Assembly (NCBI GenBank): GCA_002309635.1
Contig: DBXO01000041.1
Coordinates: forward strand, 3,637 to 67,636
Source: Ruminococcus flavefaciens
Lineage (GTDB): Bacteria; Bacillota; Clostridia; Oscillospirales; Ruminococcaceae
Length of the DNA stretch: 64,000 nucleotides
Direction of reading: 5' to 3'
Under the pieces are notes generated by a model. It was not told the origin of the DNA. It worked only from the letters and a program-made list of their open reading frames with translations, and ran no database searches. The translations under genes were made by a program, and so were the position numbers. Below, piece after piece: positions 53,156 to 61,332 of this stretch (within the stretch, counting starts at the first letter, position 1; each line of letters opens with the position of its first letter).

Positions 53156-54372
53156 TGACAGATATCATAATGATCGGCGGCGGCGCAGCAGGCTGCTTTG
53201 CAGCCGTTCACGCAGCGCGGTTCGGAAAGACCGTACTGCTGTTTGAAAAGAACGACAGACTGGGCAGAAAGCTCCGCATAACTGGCAAGGGCCGCTGCAA
53301 TGTCACCAATAACAGCTCCACAGAGGAGCATATGAAGAATATACCCGTAAATCCGCGGTTCATGTACAGTTCATTTGCAAATTTCGACGCGGAGAGCACC
53401 ATGAGCTTCTTTGAGGAGCTCGGAGTGCCCCTTAAGACCGAGCGCGGCAACAGGGTTTTTCCCGTCAGCGACAGGGCTGACGATATCGCCGACGCCCTTG
53501 CAGCGGAAATGAAAAGACTTGGGGTCAAGGTAATAAACAAGCGGGTAACGAAGATACTCACAGAAAACGGAGCTGTCTGCGGAGTTTCCGCAGGCGGTGA
53601 GGAATACCGCTCACAGGCCGTGCTCATAGCCTGCGGCGGAAAGTCCTATCCCGCAACCGGCTCCACAGGCGACGGTTATGCCCTCGCGGAAGCTCTCGGA
53701 CATACGGTAACGGAGCTCAAACCGAGCCTTGTTCCCCTTGTCTCCCCCGACAAGTACTGTGCGGAGATGATGGGACTTTCGCTCCGGAACGTAAGGCTCC
53801 ACCTAATGGACGGCAGCAAGTGCATATACACCGAGCAGGGCGAAATGCTCTTCACTCACTTCGGCGTTTCGGGACCTCTTGTGCTCAGCGCAAGCTCCCA
53901 TATAAGGAACATGCAGCAAGGCAGATACAGGCTCATGATAGACCTTAAGCCCGCCCTGTCACCCGAACAGCTCGACGCCCGTATACAGCGCGACTTCGCT
54001 GAAAACCTCAACCGCGACTTTCAGAACGGCATACGGAAGCTGCTCCCCGCAAAGCTCATACCCGTTGCGGTAAAGCTGTCGGGAATATCTCCCGAGCAGA
54101 AAATAAACGGCATAACCAGGGAAGAACGTCGGAAATTCGGAGAGCTGCTGAAAGCCTTCCCCGTAAGGGTATCTGGGTTCAGACCCATAGATGAAGCCAT
54201 AATCACAAGCGGCGGGATCTCAGCAAAGGAGATAAACCCGAAAACTATGGAATCCAGACTCGTAAGCGGTCTGTACTTTGCAGGCGAGGTAATAGACGTG
54301 GATGCCTACACAGGCGGCTTCAACTTACAGATAGCATTTTCAACGGCTTATACAGCCGCACTGAATATGTGA
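53155..54372 (+). CDS. HI0933-family FAD-dependent oxidoreductase
   Basis: The 405-residue protein is a flavoprotein of the HI0933/YhiN family. The FAD Rossmann motif is MIGGGAAGCFAAVHAARFGK, followed by GRKLRITGKGRCNVTNNS, the substrate domain, and the C-terminal ITSGGISAKEINPKTMESRL and GEVIDVDAYTGGFNLQIAFS. The reaction is not established for most members. Its start overlaps the DUF3006 stop by one base (TAATG), so the ComEC-like gene, DUF3006 and this gene form one coupled unit. Confidence 0.9.
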   Translation: MTDIIMIGGGAAGCFAAVHAARFGKTVLLFEKNDRLGRKLRITGKGRCNVTNNSSTEEHMKNIPVNPRFMYSSFANFDAESTMSFFEELGVPLKTERGNRVFPVSDRADDIADALAAEMKRLGVKVINKRVTKILTENGAVCGVSAGGEEYRSQAVLIACGGKSYPATGSTGDGYALAEALGHTVTELKPSLVPLVSPDKYCAEMMGLSLRNVRLHLMDGSKCIYTEQGEMLFTHFGVSGPLVLSASSHIRNMQQGRYRLMIDLKPALSPEQLDARIQRDFAENLNRDFQNGIRKLLPAKLIPVAVKLSGISPEQKINGITREERRKFGELLKAFPVRVSGFRPIDEAIITSGGISAKEINPKTMESRLVSGLYFAGEVIDVDAYTGGFNLQIAFSTAYTAALNM

Positions 54373-54482
54373 ATCAGGAGCTAAGATCTAAAAACTGAGG
54401 AATTATGGCTGACCGCCATATTAAACTATAGGGGCTGATGCCTGCATCGCCCAGAAAACAATGATATAAGGAAGGAATCAAT

Positions 54483-54842
54483 ATGGGGTGTTTAGGTAAT
54501 TTATTATGGCTGATATTCGGCGGCTTTTTCAGCGGTCTCAGCTGGCTGGCAATCGGCCTGCTTTGGTGTATAACCATAGTGGGGATACCGATAGGAAAGC
54601 AGTGCTTCAAAATGGCAAAGCTGACCTTTGCTCCGTTCGGAAAAACAGTGGAATACGGAGGCGGTCCCGTCCGGCTGCTTATCAACATACTGTGGCTCAT
54701 CTTCGGCGGACTCGCCATGGCAGCGGAGTTCGCAGTATTCGGTCTGCTGCTCTGCATAAGTATAATAGGCATACCCTTCGGCATGCAGATGTTCAAGCTT
54801 GCAAAGCTTGCTCTCATGCCCTTCGGCGCGGAAGTGAAGTAA
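54483..54842 (+). CDS. YccF-domain membrane protein
   Basis: The 119-residue protein carries two copies of the YccF motif: LGNLLWLIFGGFFSGLSWLA with VGIPIGKQCFKMAKL, and LINILWLIFGGLAMAAEFAV with IGIPFGMQMFKLAKL, each a membrane hairpin followed by a conserved IPxG amphipathic stretch. Function unknown; it is a widespread inner-membrane family. AAGGAAGG precedes the ATG. Confidence 0.9.
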   Translation: MGCLGNLLWLIFGGFFSGLSWLAIGLLWCITIVGIPIGKQCFKMAKLTFAPFGKTVEYGGGPVRLLINILWLIFGGLAMAAEFAVFGLLLCISIIGIPFGMQMFKLAKLALMPFGAEVK

Positions 54843-54867
54843 TACTGTTGAAACAAGGAGCGTTATC

Positions 54868-55353
54868 ATGAAAGGAACGTTTTTTGCAGTCTTTGCTGCA
54901 CTGTTTGCCGCTTTTACGGTCTCATGCAGCGATACTGTGGGAAAAGCTGACAAACCAGCGGCAGATGTTACAACGACAGCTGCGGAGACAGCGACGGAAA
55001 GCACAGGCACTGCAACAAAAAGTACATCACGTCCGGATATTTATGCCATTCCCGCAGACGTCGCCGAATCTGACGGCATAATAGAGCCGCTGGACGCCAA
55101 TGAACTCATAACGAAGCTGTCTTTCCTGCACTATGACATGACACTTGATGAAATAACCGATGTTTTCGGAAAGGAACCGCAGCTTAGCGGCTCCGGCGTA
55201 CCTATTTTCACGTATTACAGCGGCGATATCGCCATAAAATTATGGGGCCCCACTCTATGGCAGGCAGCAGTTGTATTCCGTGACCAGTTTTTAGCCTTAG
55301 ACATAGGCGCTCCGCCGACTTATAAAATGGCTGAGTCCGGGCAGGAGCCATGA
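54868..55353 (+). CDS. Putative lipoprotein
   Basis: The 161-residue protein has a lipoprotein signal (FAVFAALFAAFTVSC; lipobox Cys about residue 20), a Thr/Ala-rich spacer and a small C-terminal domain (LHYDMTLDEITDVFGKEPQL, then FTYYSGDIAIKLWG) with the helix-turn-strand pattern of BamE/BLIP-like folds. Function unknown. AACAAGGAGC precedes the ATG. Its stop overlaps the next gene by 4 bp. Confidence 0.78.
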   Translation: MKGTFFAVFAALFAAFTVSCSDTVGKADKPAADVTTTAAETATESTGTATKSTSRPDIYAIPADVAESDGIIEPLDANELITKLSFLHYDMTLDEITDVFGKEPQLSGSGVPIFTYYSGDIAIKLWGPTLWQAAVVFRDQFLALDIGAPPTYKMAESGQEP

Positions 55354-55871
55354 AAATAAATTATTCGCGGACGCTGTTCCGCTATGCATTTGAATTCACA
55401 GCCGCAGGCTTTGTCGGCTGGATATATGAGGTAGTAACGGTATGGATACTGTTTCACCGCTTTGAAAACCGCGGTATGCTCCACCTGCCGATAATACCCA
55501 TTTACTCGTTCGGAGCCTTCATGCTCCTTGCAATACTGCGGAAAAAGAGAACTCCCCTTTTCATATTCGCAGCCGCAGCGGTCATAACCACCGTATTCGA
55601 GCTGGCTGCCTCGTATCTGCTGGAATTTATATTCCACGATCAGTTCTGGACATACGAGGGCTGGTACTTTTCAATACTTGACAGGTCAAGCCTCATATCC
55701 AGCTCTATATTCGGCATTATGGCTGTAGCATATTTCTATATGCTCCGACCTCTGTCAAAAAAGGTGAGCGAAAAGCTCCCCGAGGCTGCATGCTTCGGCA
55801 CGGGACTTTTCCTCACAGCGGCGATACTCACGGATACTGTCATATCCATTGCCGGAAATCTCAGCCAATAA
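55350..55871 (+). CDS. Putative ABC-transporter type IV membrane protein
   Basis: The 173-residue protein has about five membrane segments and the family pattern AGFVGWIYEVVTVWILFHRF, ENRGMLHLPIIPIYSFGAF, then a stretch ending FWTYEGWYFSILDR, typical of proteins annotated as putative ABC transporter permease (PF06541). No ATP-binding partner lies beside it, so a transport role is only a family label. It is coupled to the lipoprotein gene by a 4-bp overlap. Confidence 0.8.
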   Translation: MKINYSRTLFRYAFEFTAAGFVGWIYEVVTVWILFHRFENRGMLHLPIIPIYSFGAFMLLAILRKKRTPLFIFAAAAVITTVFELAASYLLEFIFHDQFWTYEGWYFSILDRSSLISSSIFGIMAVAYFYMLRPLSKKVSEKLPEAACFGTGLFLTAAILTDTVISIAGNLSQ

Positions 55872-55905
55872 AGGGCATCTGCCCATAAATAAAGGAGTTT
55901 TACCA

Positions 55906-56568
55906 ATGAAAACCATCAACATCGCAATCGACGGACCTGCAGGCGCAGGCAAAAGCACTATCGCCAAAATGGTCTCAAAGCAGCTTGGCTACATCTATGT
56001 AGACACAGGCGCTCTTTACCGTACCATCGCCCTCTACATAACAGAAAACAAGATAGCGGACAAGGATATCGAGACCTCTCTCGAGAAAGCAAAGGTCTCC
56101 CTCAGATTCATAGACGGCGCACAGAGAGTATTCCTCGGAAAAAGAGACGTTTCCGACCTTATAAGAACTCCCGAGATATCCATGGCAGCCTCCCGCACCT
56201 CGGCTATACCCGCTGTAAGAGAGTATCTCTTTGAAACTCAGCAGAAAATAGCCCGCGAAAACAACGTTATCATGGACGGCAGAGACATCGGAACGGTAGT
56301 CCTCCCGGATGCAGACGTGAAAATATTCCTCACAGCCTCCGCAGAGGAGCGTGCCAACCGCCGCTACAAGGAGCTTCTTGAGAAGCCCGGCTGCCCTTCA
56401 TATCAGGAGATACTCGACGATATAATCAAGCGTGACTATCAGGATATGCACCGCGAGACCTCTCCCCTCAAGCAGGCTGAGGACGCTGTCCTTGTGGACA
56501 CCACTGAGCTGAATTTAGAGGAATCGGCAGCTGCCATCGTAAAGATAATAAAAGAAAAGATAGATTAA
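55906..56568 (+). CDS. cmk: Cytidylate kinase
   Basis: This enzyme phosphorylates CMP and dCMP. The 220-residue protein has the P-loop IDGPAGAGKSTIAKM, the CMP-binding VDTGALYRTIALY and VIMDGRDIGTVVLPDADVK, and the lid region FLTASAEERANRRYKEL. The ATG at 55906 follows AAAGGAG; an earlier in-frame start would lie in the preceding gene. It opens the conserved cmk-plsC-ispH-rpsA group. Confidence 0.97.
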   Translation: MKTINIAIDGPAGAGKSTIAKMVSKQLGYIYVDTGALYRTIALYITENKIADKDIETSLEKAKVSLRFIDGAQRVFLGKRDVSDLIRTPEISMAASRTSAIPAVREYLFETQQKIARENNVIMDGRDIGTVVLPDADVKIFLTASAEERANRRYKELLEKPGCPSYQEILDDIIKRDYQDMHRETSPLKQAEDAVLVDTTELNLEESAAAIVKIIKEKID

Positions 56569-56724
56569 TTGATATTGTTTTCAGAAGAGCAGTCTCTGAG
56601 GATATCACGTTCACAGACGAGCTTTTCAGGGCTATACTCAGAAGCGCCGGCAGCTGTTATGAAGCAGCTGCACCGTTTCCGCAGACGAGGAAAGCTGATA
56701 TAGCAATTTCAGAGGTGAGACATT
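56569..56724 (+). other. Gap between cmk and plsC with two short open frames
   Basis: This 156-bp space is not AT-rich like other spacers and has coding-like composition. One frame opens with TTG right after the cmk stop and runs 44 codons; another, without any start codon, reads DIVFRRAVSEDITFTDELFR and enters plsC. Neither has a ribosome site or a recognised family. It could be a gene remnant; no gene is claimed. The plsC ribosome site GAGGTGAG lies at its end. Confidence 0.4.
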
Positions 56725-57360
56725 ATGTATTATTTAGCAAAATTCTTAGTGCGTCTGTATTTCAGCATAATGTATAAGCTGCGATATGAGGGTAAAGAGA
56801 ATATACCAAAGGACACCACTGTCATATATGCATGCAATCACAGAAGCAACGCCGACCCTCCCCTGCTGGGCGCAGGCGGACGGGGAAAATTCGCCTTTAT
56901 GGCCAAAGAGGAGCTCTTCCGCAATAAGCTCTTTGCATGGCTCATACGCTCGCTTGGAGCCTTTCCCGTTGCCCGCGGCAAAGGCGATACCGGAGTTATC
57001 GATACTGCCGTTGAAAGGCTCGGCAGCAACCGCAGCCTTATGATATTCCCCGAGGGTACACGCTCAAAGGACGGCAAGGTGGGAAAAGGCCATACAGGCG
57101 CCGCTCTTATAGCCGCAAGGGCAAACAAGCCGATAATCCCCGTGGGTATAGTTTACGGCGAAAAGCTTAAATTCCGCACTCCCGTTACCGTAAAGTACGG
57201 CTTACCCATAGACCCGGCTGAATACTGCGAAATAAGCGATACCCCAAATCCGCGTCAGCTGGTAAAGCTCAAAAACCGGTACATGGCTGATATAAAGCTG
57301 CTTGTAGAGGGCGAGCCGGAGCCCGCTGCGGAACCAAAGGAGGAAAACGCAGATGAGTAA
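56725..57360 (+). CDS. plsC: 1-acyl-sn-glycerol-3-phosphate acyltransferase
   Basis: PlsC adds the second acyl chain to make phosphatidic acid at the membrane. The 211-residue protein has the catalytic NHRSNAD (NH-x4-D) motif, GAFPVARG, and the phosphate-binding FPEGTRSKDG. A membrane-associating helix (YLAKFLVRLYFSIMYKL) starts the protein, and an acidic tail rich in Glu and Pro ends it. It overlaps the ispH start by 8 bp. Confidence 0.95.
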   Translation: MYYLAKFLVRLYFSIMYKLRYEGKENIPKDTTVIYACNHRSNADPPLLGAGGRGKFAFMAKEELFRNKLFAWLIRSLGAFPVARGKGDTGVIDTAVERLGSNRSLMIFPEGTRSKDGKVGKGHTGAALIAARANKPIIPVGIVYGEKLKFRTPVTVKYGLPIDPAEYCEISDTPNPRQLVKLKNRYMADIKLLVEGEPEPAAEPKEENADE

Positions 57361-59338
57361 GGTAACTGTGGCAAAATCCGCAGGCTTCTGCTTCGGAGTT
57401 GACAGAGCCGTGAAAATGGTTTACGGTGAGCTTGAAAAGAACACCCATGTGGCAACCCTCGGACCTATAATACACAATCAGGATGTTGTAAACGATATGA
57501 AAGCCAAGGGTGCAAGAATAATAGACACCGTTGACGAGCTCAAGCCCGACGAGACGGTAGTTATCCGCTCCCACGGCGTAGGCAGGAATATATATGACCA
57601 AATACAGGCAAAAGGCAATCGTATGCTGGACGCAACCTGCCCATTTGTATCGCGTATACATAAAATAGTGGCAGAAAAGTCCGCCGAAGGCTATTTTATA
57701 CTCATAGCAGGCGACCGCGATCACCCTGAGGTGCAGGGCATAGTTGGTCATTGTGACGAAAATTGCCTGGTTTTCAAGGACAACTTTGAGCTAAAAGACT
57801 TTTTTGAAAAAAATTATAAAAATTTGCAAAAAAAGCTTGCAATTGTGGCGCAAACGACGTATAATATAGTAGTATGGGGTGAGTGTTTAAACGTGATCCC
57901 GAAGGACGATCCAGATATTGTTATATACGATACGATATGCAACGCTACCGACGCGCGTCAGTCCGACGCTGCCGAACTTGCCAAGGACTCTGACATTATG
58001 CTTGTAGTCGGGGGAAGACACAGTTCCAATACCGTTAAGCTTTACGAGGTCTGCAGCCGTTACTGTAAAACGTATCATATTGAAAATTCGGACGAGCTTC
58101 GGTCATTAAAGCTTCCAAATGCCACTAATATCGGCATTACTGCCGGGGCATCAACCCCCGCCTATATAATCAAGGAGGTACAAACCAAAATGGCAGAAAA
58201 TGAAATTCTTGCAGCTAATCAGAATGAGGAGTTTGATTTCGCTCAGGCGATCGACGAGTCATTCAAAAAAATACATACAGGAGAGAAAGTTAAAGGCATT
58301 GTTATCGCCGTAAACAATACAGAGGCTATCGTTGACCTCGGTACTAAGCACACAGGCTATGTTGCACTCGACGATCTTACAGACGATCCTTCAAAGAAGC
58401 CTTCCGACATCGTCAGCGTCGGCGACGAGATCGAGCTCGTTGTTATCAAGGTAAACGACGCAGAAGGTACTGCTGCTCTCTCCAAGAGAAAGGTAGACGA
58501 GCAGGCAGGCTACGAGAAGATCGTACAGGCCAAGGAAGAGGGCACTGTCCTCGAGGGCGTTGTTCAGAGCGTAGTTAACAAGGGTATCACACTCACAGTT
58601 ATGGGTGTAAGAGTATTTATCCCCGCTTCTCTCACAGGTCTCCCCAGAGGCGCTGAGCTCGAGCAGCTTCTCAAGAAGAAGGTAGAGTTCATCATCATAG
58701 AGGTATCTGAGGGCGGCAGAAAGAGAGCAGTAGGTTCTATCAAGGCTGTTCAGAACGCTAAGAAGGAAGAGGCCAAGGCAAGATTCTGGGAGACAGCTGA
58801 AGTCGGCAAGACATACACAGGCAAGGTAAAGTCACTGACAAGCTTCGGTGCATTCGTTGACCTCGGCGGCATTGACGGTATGGTTCATATCTCAGAGCTC
58901 TCATGGAAGAGGATCAAGCATCCCAGCGAAGTCGTTAACGTTGGCGATACTCTTGAAGTATACATCAAGGACCTCGACAGAGAAGCAAACAGGATCTCTC
59001 TCGGCTTCAAGAAGGCTGAGGACAATCCATGGGAGATCTTCAAGTCTCAGTATCAGGTAGGCGACGTAGTTAAGGCTACTATCGTTTCTATCACAAGCTT
59101 CGGCGCATTCGCTCAGATCATCGACGGCGTTGACGGTCTTATCCACATCTCACAGATCGCAGACCAGAAGGTCGAGAATGTCAAGGACGTTCTCAATGTT
59201 GGCGATGTTGTTGATGTTAAGATCATCGATATCGATGAAGAGTCAAAGAGAATCAGCATTTCTATGCGTGCTCTTCTTGAGAACTCAGAGGAAGAAGCTG
59301 AAGAAGCTGAGGAAGCTCCTGCTGAGGACGCTGAATAA
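57353..59338 (+). CDS. ispH: IspH - ribosomal protein S1 fusion
   Basis: The 661-residue fusion joins two known proteins. Residues about 1-278 are IspH, the [4Fe-4S] enzyme that makes IPP and DMAPP in the MEP isoprenoid pathway (AKSAGFCFGVDRAVKMV; cluster Cys near residues 12, 98 and 190; TATCPFV-type DATCPFVSRIHK; AGASTPAYII). Residues about 300-640 are four S1 RNA-binding repeats (first KVKGIVIAVNNTEAIVDLG, third GKVKSLTSFGAFVDLGGIDG, fourth ATIVSITSFGAFAQIIDGVD), followed by an acidic tail. The fusion is known from other Clostridia. AAAGGAGG precedes the ATG. An in-frame ATG at 58190 with its own ribosome site, plus a promoter-like sequence in ispH, suggest that S1 is also made alone. Confidence 0.95.
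   Translation: MSKVTVAKSAGFCFGVDRAVKMVYGELEKNTHVATLGPIIHNQDVVNDMKAKGARIIDTVDELKPDETVVIRSHGVGRNIYDQIQAKGNRMLDATCPFVSRIHKIVAEKSAEGYFILIAGDRDHPEVQGIVGHCDENCLVFKDNFELKDFFEKNYKNLQKKLAIVAQTTYNIVVWGECLNVIPKDDPDIVIYDTICNATDARQSDAAELAKDSDIMLVVGGRHSSNTVKLYEVCSRYCKTYHIENSDELRSLKLPNATNIGITAGASTPAYIIKEVQTKMAENEILAANQNEEFDFAQAIDESFKKIHTGEKVKGIVIAVNNTEAIVDLGTKHTGYVALDDLTDDPSKKPSDIVSVGDEIELVVIKVNDAEGTAALSKRKVDEQAGYEKIVQAKEEGTVLEGVVQSVVNKGITLTVMGVRVFIPASLTGLPRGAELEQLLKKKVEFIIIEVSEGGRKRAVGSIKAVQNAKKEEAKARFWETAEVGKTYTGKVKSLTSFGAFVDLGGIDGMVHISELSWKRIKHPSEVVNVGDTLEVYIKDLDREANRISLGFKKAEDNPWEIFKSQYQVGDVVKATIVSITSFGAFAQIIDGVDGLIHISQIADQKVENVKDVLNVGDVVDVKIIDIDEESKRISISMRALLENSEEEAEEAEEAPAEDAE
57837..57865 (+). promoter_or_regulatory. 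Internal promoter inside the ispH part
   Basis: TTGCAA (57837-57842), 17 bp, TATAAT (57860-57865), within an unusually AT-rich stretch of the otherwise GC-balanced ispH coding region. A transcript from here would start near 57872 and carry the internal S1 start at 58190. Confidence 0.5.
58172..58192 (+). promoter_or_regulatory. rpsA: Internal ribosome site and start for free S1
   Basis: AAGGAGG (58172-58178) lies 11 bases before an in-frame ATG (58190-58192) at the exact border of the IspH and S1 parts. Translation from here gives a 382-residue S1 beginning MAENEILAANQNEEFDF, the length and start style of stand-alone S1 proteins. The codon use also shifts here to that of highly expressed genes. 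Confidence 0.6.
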
Positions 59339-59350
59339 TCAGATATGTAC

Positions 59351-59382
59351 GGGCTGTACTTCGGTACAGCCCTTTTTATTTT
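59351..59382 (+). terminator. Terminator after ispH-rpsA
   Basis: GGGCTGTAC-TTCG-GTACAGCCC is a 9-bp stem with a stable UUCG tetraloop, followed by TTTTTATTTTT. Confidence 0.92.
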
Positions 59383-59550
59383 TGCAGGACGCAAGTTCTC
59401 AGCTTGCGGAACTTAGCCCCCTCTGATGCAAACCTGTATTCAGTAAAATAATGCATTGTTTATTCCTCATTAAAATGTTGCACAAGCCGAAATATCCCCT
59501 CTTTCTTTTTGTCAAAATTGCCGATTTGCCTGATTCTTTGCCGATTGCTC

Positions 59551-59579
59551 TTGAAATTGCGCTGTAATTAGAGTATAAT
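59551..59579 (+). promoter_or_regulatory. Promoter of the polymerase gene
   Basis: TTGAAA (59551-59556), 17 bp, TATAAT (59574-59579). The transcript would start near 59586 and carry a leader of about 220 bases. Close to its 5' end lies a hairpin AGCATT-C-GGC...GCC-AATGCT (59598-59622) followed by TCGTTTCTT. The rest of the 467-bp space from 59339 shows no gene. Confidence 0.7.
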
Positions 59580-59806
59580 TAAGTTTAGTGTATCGTCAGC
59601 ATTCGGCAAAGGCGCCAATGCTTCGTTTCTTAGCCTCAGCTATCGTTTTCAGTTAAATATTTCAGCTCTTTTATACCTTTCAAAGGAAAATGACATACAC
59701 CGAATTTTTTTATCATTCATATCATTGGTAACAGTCATATATCAAGTTTCTGTTCGTAATCCCAGCCCGACTGTTCATACTTTATATCATGCAGGTGGTG
59801 AAATTT

Positions 59807-61195
59807 GTGAATAAGGAGTTATCCTTTGGAAGTATTGTAGGCTTGTGGCTGCTGGGCATACTGTTTCTGGTGCTCCACGCCATAACCATCTCTATAGGAA
59901 CTTTCACGGCCGAAAATGCGGTCATATATATCACATTCTTCATAAACGGCGCAATGTGGTTCGCGCTGCTCATAAAAGAGCTGCTGGAGCGTCCCTATTC
60001 CATGAAGGTCATATTCTATACCTTCTGTCTTTTCTTCTTCTATTTCGCGGGAATAATCCAGTACATCTACGGACACTTCCCGTGGGTAATCTACAGAGAC
60101 AACGAAACGGTGCTGAAAGCCAACGTCATACTGTTTTTATTCACGATATGCTATATGCTTGGATCGCAGATAGCTTCCGAAAGAAATATAGATTTCAGCA
60201 GCGGCGATACGATAAAGGAATTCCAGATCACTCACCCGAGAATGATAGTGATTTCCGTTATCAGTCTCGGAGTATTCCTGAACAAGCTCATAAACGTAGG
60301 CTTTGCAGGACTTTTCTCACGCTCGGTGGTGCGTGAAGCTATCGACTACGGCGAAAGCTCGGCATTCACCCTGCTTATGAAGCAGCTGCTCATGGCTCTG
60401 CAGTGCGTGGCTGTTCTCGTTGCTCTGCTCGGCTACAAGCAGGACCGCAAGAAGATAGTATACTTCCTGTTCAATTTCGGACTGCTCCTGTGTACCTATC
60501 CTCCCGGAATGATATCAAGATATGCAGTTGCTACCATCTACGGCTCTATCTTCATACTTATGTTTGACAGCTTCAAGAAAAACAGGACATTCATACTGCT
60601 TTTCTGCGTGGCTTATACAATACTTTTCCCGTTCCTGAACAATTTCCGGCATACAGACTTTGCCGATGTAGATACCATGAAAGCCCTGTCGAATACTATC
60701 GACGGAATACAGACAGGCTGGCTTGCGGAGGACTACGACGCATATACCACCTTTACTCTTACCTTTGACAGCGTCAAATCGGAGGGAATGTCCATGGGAC
60801 GTCAGCTCCTCGGAGTGCTCCTGTTCTTCGTACCGCGTACCATGTGGCCAAATAAGCCTATCGGCAGCGGAGCTTACATGGGTGAAAAGCTGGGCTGGGA
60901 CTTCACAAACGTTTCCTGTCCCATCCCCGGAGAGGCGTATATCAACTTCGGTACCCTCGGAGTTATAGCTTTTGGTATCCTGTTTGGCTTCATCTCCACT
61001 ATCATGGACAGATATTACTGGGATAAGCACGCAAATATCAAAACGAAGTTCGAGATACTCTATTCTATCAGCCTGATGATGTTCTTTTTCATGCTGAGAG
61101 GAGATATGCTTTCGAGCTGGGCTTACCTGATAGCCTTTGTTATAGTATGGTACGCCATGACGTTTACTTTCCCTGCCAGAGAGCAGGAAACCTGA
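59807..61195 (+). CDS. Polysaccharide repeat-unit polymerase (Wzy-like)
   Basis: The 462-residue protein has about eleven to twelve membrane segments and one long outer loop (about 290-350). It shows the pattern of oligosaccharide repeat-unit polymerases: LCTYPPGMISRYAVATIYGS before the loop, then LLGVLLFFVPRTMWPNKPIG and PGEAYINFGTLGVIAFGILF after it. It would join lipid-linked repeat units into a surface polysaccharide. It stands alone, with no other glycan assembly genes next to it. The start is GTG 59807, with AGGTGGTG 6 bases upstream; the ATG at 59789 lies before that ribosome site. Confidence 0.8.
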   Translation: MNKELSFGSIVGLWLLGILFLVLHAITISIGTFTAENAVIYITFFINGAMWFALLIKELLERPYSMKVIFYTFCLFFFYFAGIIQYIYGHFPWVIYRDNETVLKANVILFLFTICYMLGSQIASERNIDFSSGDTIKEFQITHPRMIVISVISLGVFLNKLINVGFAGLFSRSVVREAIDYGESSAFTLLMKQLLMALQCVAVLVALLGYKQDRKKIVYFLFNFGLLLCTYPPGMISRYAVATIYGSIFILMFDSFKKNRTFILLFCVAYTILFPFLNNFRHTDFADVDTMKALSNTIDGIQTGWLAEDYDAYTTFTLTFDSVKSEGMSMGRQLLGVLLFFVPRTMWPNKPIGSGAYMGEKLGWDFTNVSCPIPGEAYINFGTLGVIAFGILFGFISTIMDRYYWDKHANIKTKFEILYSISLMMFFFMLRGDMLSSWAYLIAFVIVWYAMTFTFPAREQET

Positions 61196-61209
61196 TAATA
61201 CAGCAAAAA

Positions 61210-61239
61210 GCCATAGTACAAAGTACTATGGCTTTTTTA
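61210..61239 (+). terminator. Terminator after the polymerase gene
   Basis: GCCATAGTAC-AAA-GTACTATGGC is a 10-bp stem followed by TTTTTT. Its arm shares GCCATAGTA with the terminator after rplA. Confidence 0.88.
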
Positions 61240-61246
61240 TGTCCGC

Positions 61247-61327
61247 AAAGAGGGTTTACTTGTATCTGTTGAGACAAACCTTTCCTCAGAAAGGATTTTC
61301 CCGACAGTCACATATAACCTCCTCTTC
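61247..61327. repeat. Nested hairpin element, copy 3
   Basis: Outer arms AAGAGG (61248-61253) and CCTCTT (61321-61326) and middle arms CTGT/ACAG enclose a core ACCTTT-CCTC-AGAAAGG followed by ATTTTCCCGA. The right half of the core matches copies 1 and 2 (consensus GGNTTTTCCCCGATA), and TCACANATAACCT near the right end recurs in copy 2. It lies between the convergent polymerase and pectinase genes. Confidence 0.62.
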
Positions 61328-61332
61328 GTTTA

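Noticed and set aside
57785..57870. AT-rich patch in ispH as a sign of a frameshift or inserted DNA
   Set aside because: The reading frame continues through it with IspH homology on both sides; it is better explained as a divergent stretch holding a promoter-like sequence.
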